Under the pieces are notes generated by a model. That model did not search any database. It was not told the DNA's origin and was given only the letters and a program-made list of their open reading frames with translations. Of a stretch of 64,000 bases of DNA, positions 32,093 through 41,028 are shown piece by piece; position 1 is the stretch's first letter, and the number at the start of each line of letters is the position of its first letter. Origin of the DNA: Streptomyces misionensis (GTDB lineage Bacteria > Actinomycetota > Actinomycetes > Streptomycetales > Streptomycetaceae). The translations under genes and the position numbers were made by a program. The stretch lies in NCBI RefSeq assembly GCF_900104815.1, contig NZ_FNTD01000004.1, forward strand, positions 6,447,001 through 6,511,000. The letters run 5' to 3'.

Positions 32093-32472
32093 GCGACGAG
32101 CCGGACGAGGATCTGGAACTCACCTCCGCGTTAGTCCCGTTCTTCGTGATCACGAACGGGCGGTCACTGCCCCCGGAACACGCCTACGGGCACACCACGC
32201 TGGTGTCCGCGAGCGAGCACGCCGCCACCACGGTGCGCACGCTCACCCCGGAGGCCCGTCAGGTCCTGGACCTGGTCATGGACGGATTCCTGTCCGTGGC
32301 GGAGGTGGCCGCCCACACCCATCTGCCGCTGGGGGTCGTCCGGATCCTGCTGGTCGAGATGGAGGAGAGCGGCCTGATCATCGCGCGGAAGCCGGTGCCC
32401 CGCGCGGAACGTGTCGACCGAGAAGTACTGAACGCCGTGCTCGACGGCCTCAGAGCCCGATTCGGAGCGTGA
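32089..32472 (+). CDS. cvnC: CvnC, DUF742 protein
   Basis: 127 residues from GTG 32089, overlapping the cvnB stop (GTGA). The DUF742 pattern is clear: LVPFFVITNGRSLP, TLVSAS, LTPEARQVLDLVMDGFLSVA and a winged-helix-like HTHLPLGVVRILLVEMEESG. DUF742 proteins are the third member of every conservon and help tether the CvnD GTPase. Codon 15 is TTA (32131-32133), a second bldA-type codon in this operon. Ends 3 bp before cvnD. Confidence 0.92.
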   Translation: MSDEPDEDLELTSALVPFFVITNGRSLPPEHAYGHTTLVSASEHAATTVRTLTPEARQVLDLVMDGFLSVAEVAAHTHLPLGVVRILLVEMEESGLIIARKPVPRAERVDREVLNAVLDGLRARFGA

Positions 32473-32475
32473 TTC

Positions 32476-33036
32476 GTGTACCTGGATTCAGGTGTCCGTA
32501 CGGCGGTGAAGGTGCTCGTGGTGGGGCACTTCGGGGTCGGCAAGACCACATGCATCGCCAGCATCTCCGAGATCGAGCCGCTGCGGACCGAAGAAGAGAT
32601 CACCGAGGCCAGCGAGGGCTTCGACGACCTGTCGGGCACCCCCGACAAGACCACCACGACGGTCGCCATGGACTTCGGCCGTCTGACCATCAACGACGAG
32701 GTGGTGCTCTACCTCTTCGGCACCCCCGGCCAGGAACGTTTCAAGGAGATGTGGGAGGAGCTGTCCAGGGGCGCCCTGGGCGCGCTCGTCCTCGTCGACC
32801 CGGAGCGGCTGTCCGAGTCGTTCCCCATCCTCGACCTGGTCGAGCGGTTCGGCCTGACGTATGCCATCGGCGTCAACCACTTCGACGGCACCCCCGGTTA
32901 TCCGCTCGAAGAGGTGCGCGAGGCCCTGAACCTGTCCGCGGACACCCCCGTCGTCCCCTGCGACGTCCGCGACCAGCAGTCGTCGGCGCACGCGCTGATC
33001 ACCCTCGTGCATCACCTCCTCTCCCTCATCGACTAG
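32476..33036 (+). CDS. cvnD: CvnD, Ras-like small GTPase
   Basis: 186 residues from GTG 32476. The P-loop GHFGVGKTT is at about 17-25. The switch 2 region carries GTPGQERF (about 82-89) and NHFDG stands for the base-specificity NKxD motif. This is the small GTPase of the conservon that couples the membrane complex to an output. It lies three bases after cvnC and 13 bp before the P450 gene, which has AGGAG in the gap. Confidence 0.92.
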   Translation: MYLDSGVRTAVKVLVVGHFGVGKTTCIASISEIEPLRTEEEITEASEGFDDLSGTPDKTTTTVAMDFGRLTINDEVVLYLFGTPGQERFKEMWEELSRGALGALVLVDPERLSESFPILDLVERFGLTYAIGVNHFDGTPGYPLEEVREALNLSADTPVVPCDVRDQQSSAHALITLVHHLLSLID

Positions 33037-33049
33037 GAGCCCCCCGCTC

Positions 33050-34405
33050 ATGCAGCAGCGACCCGGCATAGAGCCGCCCCCCGGCTGCCCCGCACACGCA
33101 AACCTCCCGCTCTACGGCCCCCACTTCGGCTCCGACCCCGACGGCCACTACGCCCATCTGCGGTCCCTCGGCCCGAGCGCGCCGGTGGACATCGCGCCGG
33201 GCGTGGAGGTCGAGCTGGTCACCAGTTACGACGCCGCGCTCTACATCCTCCAGAACCCCGCCTCGTTCGTCCGCGACTCGCGGCGCTGGAACGCGCTGAA
33301 CGAGGGCCGCGTGCCCGAGGACAGCCCCGCGCTGCCGATGCTGGCGTACCGGCCCAACGCGCTGTTCAGCGACGGCGCGGCGCACGCCCGGCTGCGGCAG
33401 GCCGTCACCGACAGCCTGGCCAGCGTCAACGAGCTCCAGCTGGTGCGCCAGACGCAGGCCTCGGCCGACTACCTGATCAGCCGCTTCAGCTCGGAACGGA
33501 TGGGCCAGGCCGAGCTGATGGCCGAGTACGCCCAGCCGCTGCCGCTGCTGGTCTTCAGCGAGCTGTTCGGCTGCCCGCCGGAGATCGGTGACCGGGTCGT
33601 CGCCGGCATCACCGGCATCTTCTCCGGCAGCAACGGCGCCGACCAGCTGCTGGCCGAGGCGCTGAGCGAGCTGATCGCACAGAAGCGCCGCAACCCCGGC
33701 GAGGACCTGACGACGCGTCTGATGCAGCACTCGGCGCAGCTGACCGACGAGGAAGTGCTGCACCAGCTCGTCACCCTGCTCTCCGGGGGCACCACGCCGC
33801 TGTCCGCCGTGATCGGCACCGCCAGTGCGCTGATCCTCGGCGAGGAGTGGCAGTCGGGGCTGCCGGTCGAGGACGCCGTCACCCAGGTGCTCTGGAACTA
33901 CGCGCCGATCGCCAACTACGCGGCCCACTACCCCACGCACGACGTCGAGTTGGGCCACCGGGTGATCAAGGCCAACGACCCGGTGCTGATCTCCTTCGCG
34001 GCGGCCAACACCGACCCGCGCCTGGCCGAGCACCGCGAACAGCTCAGTGCCAAGGCCCACTTGGCCTTCGGCGCGGGCCCGCACGCCTGTCCCGCCAAGG
34101 ACCCGGCGTTCGTGATCGCGGTGACCGCAGTGGAGTCCCTGCTGAACCGGCTGCCGGACATCGAGACCCGGATGCCCTTCAAGGACCTGAGCTGGATTCC
34201 GGCCCCCTGGAGCCGCTCCCTGGTGGCACTGCCGGTGCGCTTCACCCCGCGCATCGTGGTGCCGACGGCGGCCCAGAAGGCGGAATCCCCGGTGACGTCC
34301 TCCGCTTCCCCGGTCGCGGCCACCCCTCGGCCCCCGGTGAACGGTGCGCCGAAGCCCAAAACGGGCCTGTTCAGCCGCTTCCTGGCCTGGACCAGGGGCG
34401 AGTGA
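33050..34405 (+). CDS. cvnE: CvnE, cytochrome P450 of CYP157 type without ExxR
   Basis: 451 residues. The heme ligand is Cys347 in FGAGPHACPA. In the K-helix region, where P450s have ExxR, the sequence is DAVTQVLWNYAP, so the otherwise invariant Glu-Arg pair is absent. The I-helix reads LLSGGTTPLSAV rather than AGxDT. These are hallmarks of the CYP157 proteins of Streptomyces conservons, which are known to lack the motif. The C-terminal 60 residues are Pro/Ala-rich and end in a basic amphipathic segment. Catalytic activity is uncertain; a regulatory or partner role with the following P450 is possible. Confidence 0.9.
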   Translation: MQQRPGIEPPPGCPAHANLPLYGPHFGSDPDGHYAHLRSLGPSAPVDIAPGVEVELVTSYDAALYILQNPASFVRDSRRWNALNEGRVPEDSPALPMLAYRPNALFSDGAAHARLRQAVTDSLASVNELQLVRQTQASADYLISRFSSERMGQAELMAEYAQPLPLLVFSELFGCPPEIGDRVVAGITGIFSGSNGADQLLAEALSELIAQKRRNPGEDLTTRLMQHSAQLTDEEVLHQLVTLLSGGTTPLSAVIGTASALILGEEWQSGLPVEDAVTQVLWNYAPIANYAAHYPTHDVELGHRVIKANDPVLISFAAANTDPRLAEHREQLSAKAHLAFGAGPHACPAKDPAFVIAVTAVESLLNRLPDIETRMPFKDLSWIPAPWSRSLVALPVRFTPRIVVPTAAQKAESPVTSSASPVAATPRPPVNGAPKPKTGLFSRFLAWTRGE

Positions 34406-34500
34406 CGAAGGCAACTCGCTCCGTGCATAGTCACCTTGTATGTGCGTAGGAAGCGGAGGGTATGCATGCGGGCTGATGTCTAGATCAAGAAAGGGTCATT

Positions 34501-35748
34501 GTGGAGACACTCACCACGTCGCCCGCCGACAGACGCTTCGCCGTATCGCTCTTCTCCCGGCTGCGCACGGCCAAGGGCCAGTCCAACCCGTTTCCGGTCT
34601 ACGCGGAACTCCGCTCCCGGGGTGCGGTCGCGCCCGCACCCTGGGGTGGTCACCTCGTGACCGGTTTCGACGTCTGCGACCAGGTCGTGCGCAGCCGGGA
34701 CTGGCTGGAGCCGGACGCCCGCTGGCGTGAGCAGCAGGGCCACGGCACCCGCTGGACGGCGCCGTCCTCCCGGGAGATGAGCCGGACCCTGCCCGCGCTC
34801 AACCCGCCGGAGCACACCTGGGTGCGCCGCTCGGCCGGTATGTTCGACCGCGGCTCGCTCGACCAGATGCGCGGGATCACAGCGCGGTTCACCACCAGGC
34901 TGCTCGACAACCTGGCCGAGCGGCTGCACGACGGCGAGGCCGATTTCAACGCCCTGGTCGCCGAGGAACTGCCGGTCGCCGTCATCGGACACTGGCTCGG
35001 ACTGCCCACCGCCGACCACCCCCGGCTGCGCGAGCTGACCCACGACCAGGTGTTCACCCAGGAACTGCTGCCCTCCGCCAGCCAGTTGGCGCTGTCGGAC
35101 GCGGCCACCGCCGAACTGCGCGCCTACTTCACGGATCTGGTCCGCGAACGCCGCGCCCGCCCCGGCGACGACCCCGTCTCCCGCTGGATATCGGTGTGGG
35201 ACGGCATGGAGAGCGACCGCGACAAGGCCGACGAGGCCGTCTACTTCCTCTCCCTGTTCGTCCTGCTGGCCGCCCTGGAGACCACCACCACCCTGCTGTC
35301 CACCACCACCCTGCTGCTCCTGGAGCACGCCAGGCAGTGGGACCGGCTCACCGTCCAGCCCGACCTGGTGCCCGCCGCCGTCGAGGAGACGCTGCGCTAC
35401 GACCCGCCCACCCATGTGATCAGCCGCGTCTCCTCGCGCGACTGCGAACTGGGCGGGGTGGAGATCCGCAAGGACGAGATGGTCCACCTGCTGATCGGCG
35501 CGGCCCACCGCGACCCGGCCAAGCACGAGGACCCGGAGCTGTTCAACCTGCACCGCAAGCCCGGCCACCTCGCCTTCAGCGGCGGCATCCACTACTGCCT
35601 CGGCGCGCCCCTGGCCCGCCTCGAAGCCACGACCCTCCTCCACCAGCTGGTCACGCGCTTCCCCCGGCTCACCCTCGTCCGCAGGCCGACCTGGGCCCCG
35701 CGCGTGGCCTTCAGACGGCTGCTGAACCTGGACGTCACCCTCGCATGA
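34501..35748 (+). CDS. Second conservon cytochrome P450 (canonical)
   Basis: 415 residues from GTG 34501 with AAGAAAGGG upstream. All standard signatures are present: ExxR at 296-299 (EETLRYDPP), the heme block FSGGIHYCLGAPLARLE with Cys366, and the I-helix LLAALETTTTLLS. It probably carries the redox chemistry that the unusual CvnE protein lacks; CYP154/CYP156-type partners occur beside CYP157 in other conservons, but I cannot name the subfamily. The substrate is unknown. Its stop overlaps the next gene by four bases, tying an enoyl-CoA hydratase-like enzyme into the same operon. Confidence 0.9.
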   Translation: METLTTSPADRRFAVSLFSRLRTAKGQSNPFPVYAELRSRGAVAPAPWGGHLVTGFDVCDQVVRSRDWLEPDARWREQQGHGTRWTAPSSREMSRTLPALNPPEHTWVRRSAGMFDRGSLDQMRGITARFTTRLLDNLAERLHDGEADFNALVAEELPVAVIGHWLGLPTADHPRLRELTHDQVFTQELLPSASQLALSDAATAELRAYFTDLVRERRARPGDDPVSRWISVWDGMESDRDKADEAVYFLSLFVLLAALETTTTLLSTTTLLLLEHARQWDRLTVQPDLVPAAVEETLRYDPPTHVISRVSSRDCELGGVEIRKDEMVHLLIGAAHRDPAKHEDPELFNLHRKPGHLAFSGGIHYCLGAPLARLEATTLLHQLVTRFPRLTLVRRPTWAPRVAFRRLLNLDVTLA

Positions 35749-36590
35749 CCGACATGACCGACATACCCGCGACGGTCCATCCGACCGGCCCCCGCCGCCC
35801 GTTCGCCTGCACGGCGATCCAGGCGGACCTCGACGGCCCCGTGCTGCGCGTCCGGCTCGGCGCCACACCGAGCGACACCACCCTCACGGTCGCCGCCCTC
35901 GACGACCTCCTCACCGTCCTCGACGGCCTCCACGAGCGGCCGGACATCCGGGTCCTGCTGCTGACCGGGGCGGGCGCGGACTTCAACCTGGGCGCCGAGC
36001 GCACCGAGTTCCAGTCGGCGCTGGCGCACGACCCCACCGGCACCGCCCTGCGCCGCATGAACGACAAGGCGCACCGCGTCTGCGAGGCCCTGGAGTCCAC
36101 CCACGCGGTCACCGTCGCCCGGCTGCACGGCAGGGTGATCGGCGCGGGGCTCGCCCTCGCCGCGTACTGCGATCTGCGCGCGGGCGCCGACGACTGCCGG
36201 TTCCGGATGCCCGAGGTCGCCCTCGGCCTGCCCCCCGCGTGGGGCGGCGCCATGGGCCGGCTGATCGCCGAGGCCGGTGCCGCCCGGATCCGCGAACTCA
36301 TGCTCACCGGCGAGAACTTCGACGCGGCCACCGCCCAGCGGATCGGCCTGCTGCACAAAGTCGCGTCCCCGGACTCCCTGGACGCGGCGGTCGACGCCTG
36401 GATCAGGCCGCTGCTGCGGCGCTCGCCCGAGGCGCTCGTCCTCACCAAGCGCATGCTGACCGGATACGCGCGGGCCGCCCGCACCTCCGAGGTGGGCCTG
36501 CTCGACGCCCATCTGCTCAGCGCCCATCTGGGACTGGCCCGCGCCGGACAGCCGGCCCAGCCCCCCGTGCCGGTTCGCTCCCACCACTGA
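35745..36590 (+). CDS. Enoyl-CoA hydratase/isomerase-family protein
   Basis: 281 residues. It shows the crotonase fold: first oxyanion segment LLLTGAGADFNLGAER (about 67-82), second around HGRVIGAGLALAAYCD, and a candidate catalytic Glu in FRMPEVALGLPPAWGG. It starts at ATG 35745, overlapping the P450 stop (ATGA); a second ATG nine bases in is possible. Coupling to a P450 suggests action on the same acyl-CoA or enol substrate, but the reaction (hydration, isomerisation, decarboxylation) cannot be read off. Crotonase members are not standard conservon genes, so this is an add-on. Confidence 0.85.
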   Translation: MTDMTDIPATVHPTGPRRPFACTAIQADLDGPVLRVRLGATPSDTTLTVAALDDLLTVLDGLHERPDIRVLLLTGAGADFNLGAERTEFQSALAHDPTGTALRRMNDKAHRVCEALESTHAVTVARLHGRVIGAGLALAAYCDLRAGADDCRFRMPEVALGLPPAWGGAMGRLIAEAGAARIRELMLTGENFDAATAQRIGLLHKVASPDSLDAAVDAWIRPLLRRSPEALVLTKRMLTGYARAARTSEVGLLDAHLLSAHLGLARAGQPAQPPVPVRSHH

Positions 36591-36772
36591 CCGGTCCGGC
36601 CCCGTCCTCGCCTCCCCCACCGTGACGGGGCCGTTGATCATCCGTGCCCAGCCGTGCCGCGCCGGCACGCCCGCGGGGCCGTGCGCGACGCGCCCGGGAC
36701 GCGTGGCATCATCGGCCGGGGCCGGGACCCCGGCCGGCAGACGCCGCAGCGCACCGAGCCGCAAGGAGCACG

Positions 36773-37642
36773 ATGAACCCCGCCGTCACCGCCCCCGCCG
36801 CGGTGGGCACCGCCCTCCTGGACGACTTCTCGCTGGAGATGACGGGCAAGGACGTGCCCGCGCTCCAGGAGGCGCGCGACAGCATCCCGCAGGGCACCCG
36901 GATCAACGTCACCTTCCTGGCCGGCGAGGACCACGCCGCCCGGCTCGCCGCGGCCCGCGCCGTACGGCGCTGCGGCTTCGTGCCCGTCCCCCACGTCTCG
37001 GCCCGCCGGCTGCCCTCCCGCGCCGCCCTGGAGGAGTTCCTCGCGGGCCTGGCCGCCGACGGCACCGCCGACAACGTCTTCGTGGTCGGCGGTGACCCCG
37101 CCCGCCCCGAGGGGCCGTACGAGGACGCCCTCGCCGTCATCCGCACCGGGCTGCTGGAACGCTACGGCGTCCGGCACGTCGGCATCAGCGGCTACCCGGA
37201 GGGCCACCCCGCGATAACCGGCCCCGCGCTGTGGTCGGCGCTCACCGACAAGGCGGCGGCCATCGGCACGGGGCCCTTCACCGGCGACGTGATCACCCAG
37301 TTCGGCTTCGACGCACAGCCCGTGCTCGACTGGCTGGCGCAGGTGCGCGCCCGGGGCGTCGACCTGCCGGTGCGCATCGGCGTACCCGGCCCGGCGGGCG
37401 TGCGCCGGCTGCTCGGCTACGCCACCCGCTTCGGCATCTCCACCAGCGCCTCCGTGGCCCGCAAGTACGGCTTCTCGCTCACCAACCTGATGGGCACCAC
37501 CGGCCCGGACCGCTTCCTGCGGGACCTGTCCGACGGTTACGACCCGGCCCGCCACGGCACGGTCAAGGTGCACTTCTACACCTTCGGCGGCCTGCGGACC
37601 ACGGCGGAATGGATCACGGACTTCCAGCGCCGGACCCGTTAG
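36773..37642 (+). CDS. MetF-like methylenetetrahydrofolate reductase-family protein
   Basis: 289 residues; AAGGAG seven bases before ATG 36773. TIM-barrel MTHFR pattern: FSLEMTGKDVPALQEA at the start (Glu in strand 1), NVTFLAGED, FVVGGDPARPEGPY, HVGISGYPEGHP and DVITQFGFD, a folate/FAD-type block. It is somewhat divergent from the methionine-pathway MetF and more like the paralogues that accompany THF-dependent demethylation systems. No such demethylase is next to it, so the role (one-carbon metabolism) is tentative. It precedes the Ada-AlkA gene on the same strand after 77 bp. Confidence 0.8.
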   Translation: MNPAVTAPAAVGTALLDDFSLEMTGKDVPALQEARDSIPQGTRINVTFLAGEDHAARLAAARAVRRCGFVPVPHVSARRLPSRAALEEFLAGLAADGTADNVFVVGGDPARPEGPYEDALAVIRTGLLERYGVRHVGISGYPEGHPAITGPALWSALTDKAAAIGTGPFTGDVITQFGFDAQPVLDWLAQVRARGVDLPVRIGVPGPAGVRRLLGYATRFGISTSASVARKYGFSLTNLMGTTGPDRFLRDLSDGYDPARHGTVKVHFYTFGGLRTTAEWITDFQRRTR

Positions 37643-37719
37643 GACCCGCGCGGACGCCGGCCCACGCACATGTCGGAATTCCGCCAGCGGCCGGCCCGCG
37701 CGCTCGCCATCCTGGAGAC

Positions 37720-39207
37720 ATGCAGACAGCGACGCACCTCGACCGGGAGCACTGCGTGCGCGCCGTGCAGTCCAAGGACGCCCGGTTCGACGGATGGTTC
37801 TACACGGCCGTGCTGACCACCGGCATCTACTGCCGGCCCAGCTGCCCCGTCGTCCCGCCCAAGCCCGAGAACATGACGTTCCACCCGAGCGCGGCCGCCT
37901 GCCAGCAGGCCGGGTTCCGGGCCTGCAAGCGGTGCCGCCCGGACACCAGCCCCGGCTCCCCGGAGTGGAACCTGCGCGCCGACCTGGTGGCGCGCGCCAT
38001 GCGGCTGATCGCCGACGGCGTCGTGGACCGCGAGGGCGTGCCCGGCCTCGCCGCCAGGCTCGGCTACAGCACCCGCCAGGTGGAGCGGCAGCTCCTCGCC
38101 GAGCTGGGCGCGGGCCCCCTCGCACTGGCCCGCGCCCAGCGCGCCCAGACCGCGCGGCTGCTGATCGAGACCACCGCGCTGCCCATGGCGGAGATCGCCT
38201 TCGCGGCCGGGTTCTCCTCCATCCGCACCTTCAACGACACCGTCCGCGAGGTCTTCGCCCTCTCCCCGAGCGAGCTGCGGGACCGGGTCCCCGCTCGCCG
38301 GGCGCCCGGCGACGGCACCCCCGGCACCCTCTCCCTGCGCCTGCCGTTCCGCGCCCCGCTCAACCCGTCCAACCTCTTCGGCCACCTCGCCGCCACCGCC
38401 GTGCCCGGCGTCGAGGAATGGCGCGACGGCGCCTACCGCCGCACCCTGCGGCTGCCGTACGGCCACGGGATCGTCGCCCTCACCCCCCGCCCCGACCACA
38501 TCGCCTGCCGCCTCACCCTCAGCGACCTGCGCGACCTCCCCGTGGCGATCAGCCGCTGCCGCCGGCTGCTCGACCTGGACGCCGACCCGGTCGCCGTGGA
38601 CGACCCGCTGCGCACCGACCCGCTGCTCGCCCCGCTGGTCGACGAGGGGCCGGGCCGCCGGGTGCCGCGCACCGTGGACGAGGCCGAGTTCGCCGTCCGG
38701 GCCGTGCTCGGACAGCAGGTCTCCACGGCCGCCGCCCGCACCCACGCGGCCCGCCTGGTCACCTCCCACGGCAAGCCCCTGGACGACCCCGAGGGCGGCC
38801 TCACCCACCTCTTCCCGTCCCCCGAGGCGCTGGCCGCCGTCGACCCCGAGACCCTGGCGATGCCCCGCACCCGGCGCACCACCTTCACCACCCTCGTGCG
38901 TCAACTCGCGGACGGCACCCTCCACTTGGGGGTGGAATCCGACTGGGCCGAGGCGCGCGCCCGGCTGCTCGACCTGCCCGGCTTCGGGCCCTGGACGGTC
39001 GACGTCATCGCCATGCGCGCCCTCGGCGACCCCGACGCCTTCCTCCCCACCGATCTCGGCATCCGGCGCGCGGCCGGCGCGCTCGGCCTGCCGTCCACCC
39101 CCGCCGCGCTCACCGCGCGCGCCGAGGCATGGCGCCCGTGGCGCGCGTACGCGGTGCAGTATCTGTGGGCGACCGACAGCCATCCCATCAACTTCCTGCC
39201 CGTGTAA
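37720..39207 (+). CDS. alkA: Ada-AlkA fusion: methylphosphotriester-sensing regulator and 3-methyladenine glycosylase
   Basis: 495 residues in three parts. Residues 1-85 are the Ada zinc domain with Cys38, Cys42, Cys69 and Cys72 (GIYCRPSC, ACKRC); Cys38 is the likely methyl acceptor. Residues 90-190 are an AraC-type helix-turn-helix (AARLGYSTRQVERQLLAELG). Residues 200-490 are an AlkA glycosylase with helix-hairpin-helix LLDLPGFGPWTVDVIAMRAL and catalytic Asp445 (PTDLGIRRA). Methyl transfer to the sensor should activate alkylation-repair genes, starting with its own operon. Followed 12 bp later by ogt. Confidence 0.93.
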   Translation: MQTATHLDREHCVRAVQSKDARFDGWFYTAVLTTGIYCRPSCPVVPPKPENMTFHPSAAACQQAGFRACKRCRPDTSPGSPEWNLRADLVARAMRLIADGVVDREGVPGLAARLGYSTRQVERQLLAELGAGPLALARAQRAQTARLLIETTALPMAEIAFAAGFSSIRTFNDTVREVFALSPSELRDRVPARRAPGDGTPGTLSLRLPFRAPLNPSNLFGHLAATAVPGVEEWRDGAYRRTLRLPYGHGIVALTPRPDHIACRLTLSDLRDLPVAISRCRRLLDLDADPVAVDDPLRTDPLLAPLVDEGPGRRVPRTVDEAEFAVRAVLGQQVSTAAARTHAARLVTSHGKPLDDPEGGLTHLFPSPEALAAVDPETLAMPRTRRTTFTTLVRQLADGTLHLGVESDWAEARARLLDLPGFGPWTVDVIAMRALGDPDAFLPTDLGIRRAAGALGLPSTPAALTARAEAWRPWRAYAVQYLWATDSHPINFLPV

Positions 39208-39219
39208 GAAGGTTCCACC

Positions 39220-39714
39220 GTGACGTGTCACACCGTGATCGACAGCCCGTACGGTCCGCTCACCCTGGTCGCCGACGAGGACGACGACGCCCTGTGCGGT
39301 CTGTACATGACCGCGCAGCGGCACCGCCCGGCCGAGGAGAGCTTCGGCCCGCGCGACGACTCCCCGTCCTGCTTCGGCGCGACGCGGGAGCAGCTGACCG
39401 CCTACTTCTCCGGCGAGCTGCGGGAGTTCACCGTCCCGCTCGCGCTGCGCGGCACCCCGTTCCAGCGCAGCGTCTGGGAGCAGCTGACCCGCATCCCCTA
39501 TGGGCAGACCCGCAGTTACGGCCAGCTCGCCGACGCCCTCGGCAAGCCCGGCGCCTCCCGCGCGGTCGGCCTCGCCAACGGCCGCAACCCCGTCGGCATC
39601 ATCGTGCCCTGCCACCGCGTCGTCGGCACCGACGGCAGTCTCACGGGCTACGGCGGCGGCCTGGAACGCAAGCGCCGGCTGCTGGACTTCGAGCGCGGCA
39701 CCGCCCTGTTCTGA
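39220..39714 (+). CDS. ogt: Methylated-DNA--protein-cysteine methyltransferase
   Basis: 164 residues from GTG 39220 (AAGGT seven bases upstream). It is a suicidal repair protein removing methyl from O6-methylguanine. The acceptor is Cys131 in IIVPCHRVVG, preceded by the helix-turn-helix GQLADALGKPGASRAVG and followed by GYGGGLERKRRLL. Part of the alkylation repair operon with the Ada-AlkA fusion, whose sensor probably induces both. It ends 15 bp from the convergent sirtuin gene. Confidence 0.94.
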   Translation: MTCHTVIDSPYGPLTLVADEDDDALCGLYMTAQRHRPAEESFGPRDDSPSCFGATREQLTAYFSGELREFTVPLALRGTPFQRSVWEQLTRIPYGQTRSYGQLADALGKPGASRAVGLANGRNPVGIIVPCHRVVGTDGSLTGYGGGLERKRRLLDFERGTALF

Positions 39715-39729
39715 CCTGCTCCCGCCGGC

Positions 39730-40461
39730 CTACACCTGCCGGGCCAGGTCGCCCAGCAGCCGGGGCAGCGCGGTCCCGATGGGTTCGCGGACCACCTCGT
39801 CGGCCCGGTCGTCGTACGGCGTCGGCTCCGCGTTGACGACGATCAGCCGGGCGCCGTGGTCCGCGGCGACCCCCGCGAGTCCGGCGGCGGGCTGCACCTG
39901 GAGGCTGGAGCCGACCGCGATGAACAGCTGACATGCCTTGGTGACGGCCACCGCCTGGCCCAGCACCATGGGGTCGAGGCGCTCGCCGAACATCACGGTG
40001 GCGGACTTCAGGATGCCGCCGCACTCCAGGCACCGCGGATCGTCCTCGCCCGCCTCCACCCGGGCGAGGGCGTCCGCCATCGGGCCCCGCGCATGGCATC
40101 GGGTACAGACGAACTCGCGCGCCGTGCCGTGCAGTTCCAGCGCCTTGCGGGCGGGCAGCCCGGCCGCCTGGTGCAGCCCGTCCACGTTCTGGGTGATCAC
40201 CCGCACCGGCACGCCGGACCGCTCCAGCTCCACGACGGCCCGGTGGGCGGCGTTGGGTTCGGCCCGCAGCGCCTGGTTGTCGCGCCGCATCCGCCAGGAC
40301 CGGCGCCGGATCTCCGGATCGCCCATGTAGTACTCGTACGTGACCAGCTTCTCCGCCTCCGGATCCCGCCGCCACAGCCCGGCCGGACCCCGGTAGTCGG
40401 GGATGCCGGAGTCGGTGGAGATACCTGCGCCACTGAGAATGGCCACGAGAGGCTTGCCCAT
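39730..40461 (-). CDS. cobB: NAD-dependent deacylase, sirtuin
   Basis: 243 residues. Sir2 signatures: GAGIS (about 11-15) with SGIPDYRGPAGLW, QNVDGLH (about 96-102) with the catalytic His at about 116 (LELHGTA), a zinc knuckle CTRC...CLEC, and GSSLQV. It consumes NAD to deacylate lysines, releasing nicotinamide and O-acetyl-ADP-ribose. It is the last gene of the operon ADP-ribosylglycohydrolase-Nudix-sirtuin, 69 bp after the Nudix gene, so its product could be degraded by its neighbours. No strong ribosome site is visible. Confidence 0.92.
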   Translation of the reverse strand: MGKPLVAILSGAGISTDSGIPDYRGPAGLWRRDPEAEKLVTYEYYMGDPEIRRRSWRMRRDNQALRAEPNAAHRAVVELERSGVPVRVITQNVDGLHQAAGLPARKALELHGTAREFVCTRCHARGPMADALARVEAGEDDPRCLECGGILKSATVMFGERLDPMVLGQAVAVTKACQLFIAVGSSLQVQPAAGLAGVAADHGARLIVVNAEPTPYDDRADEVVREPIGTALPRLLGDLARQV

Positions 40462-40530
40462 GGGGCCGAGGGTAGATCGCCGGGCTCACCGGGGCGAACG
40501 GATATCGGGACGGGCGGTGCCGGAGCGGCC

Positions 40531-41028
40531 CTAGGCGGCGCGGTGGCCGTTCTCCAGCTCCGCCGGGCCCGAGCCGTCGGCGAGGACGTCGAGGGCGGCG
40601 AGGACGCGGCGGCCGAGCGCGCCGGGCAGATGGGCGGGCAGCTCCTCGCGCGGCACCAGCCGCCAGGACAGCAGCTCCTCCTCCTGCAACCGGATCGACT
40701 TCAGCTCGTCCTCCGTGAGGACCCCGCCGTCGTACACGTACGCCACCAGTGGCGGCCGTTGCGCGCCGGGCACCCAGTCCACGGCCAGCAGCCGCCCGAG
40801 CGGCCGGTCCAGGCCGATCTCCTCCAGCGTCTCCCGGCGCGCGCCCTGACGGGGCGTCTCCCCGTCATCCGACTCGACCGTGCCGCCCGGAAGTCCCCAG
40901 CCCGCACGGTAGTTGGGCTCGACCAGCAGCACGCGCCCCTCGGCGTCCCGGAAGAGCGCGGCGGCCCCGGCGAGCACCCGGGGCAGACCCGCGATGTACG
41001 CGGCGTAGTCGGCAGTCGTGGTCGTCAT
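40531..41028 (-). CDS. Nudix hydrolase (ADP-ribose pyrophosphatase-like by context)
   Basis: 165 residues. The Nudix box is GGTVESDDGETPRQGARRETLEEIGL with one extra residue in its first loop; the REUxEE core (RETLEEIG) is intact. ATG 41028 overlaps the preceding stop (ATGA), so it is coupled to the ADP-ribosylglycohydrolase. The substrate is not fixed by sequence, but between that hydrolase and a sirtuin the obvious one is ADP-ribose or O-acetyl-ADP-ribose, giving AMP and ribose phosphate. Mutator-type dNTP cleaning is an alternative. Confidence 0.88.
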   Translation of the reverse strand: MTTTTADYAAYIAGLPRVLAGAAALFRDAEGRVLLVEPNYRAGWGLPGGTVESDDGETPRQGARRETLEEIGLDRPLGRLLAVDWVPGAQRPPLVAYVYDGGVLTEDELKSIRLQEEELLSWRLVPREELPAHLPGALGRRVLAALDVLADGSGPAELENGHRAA

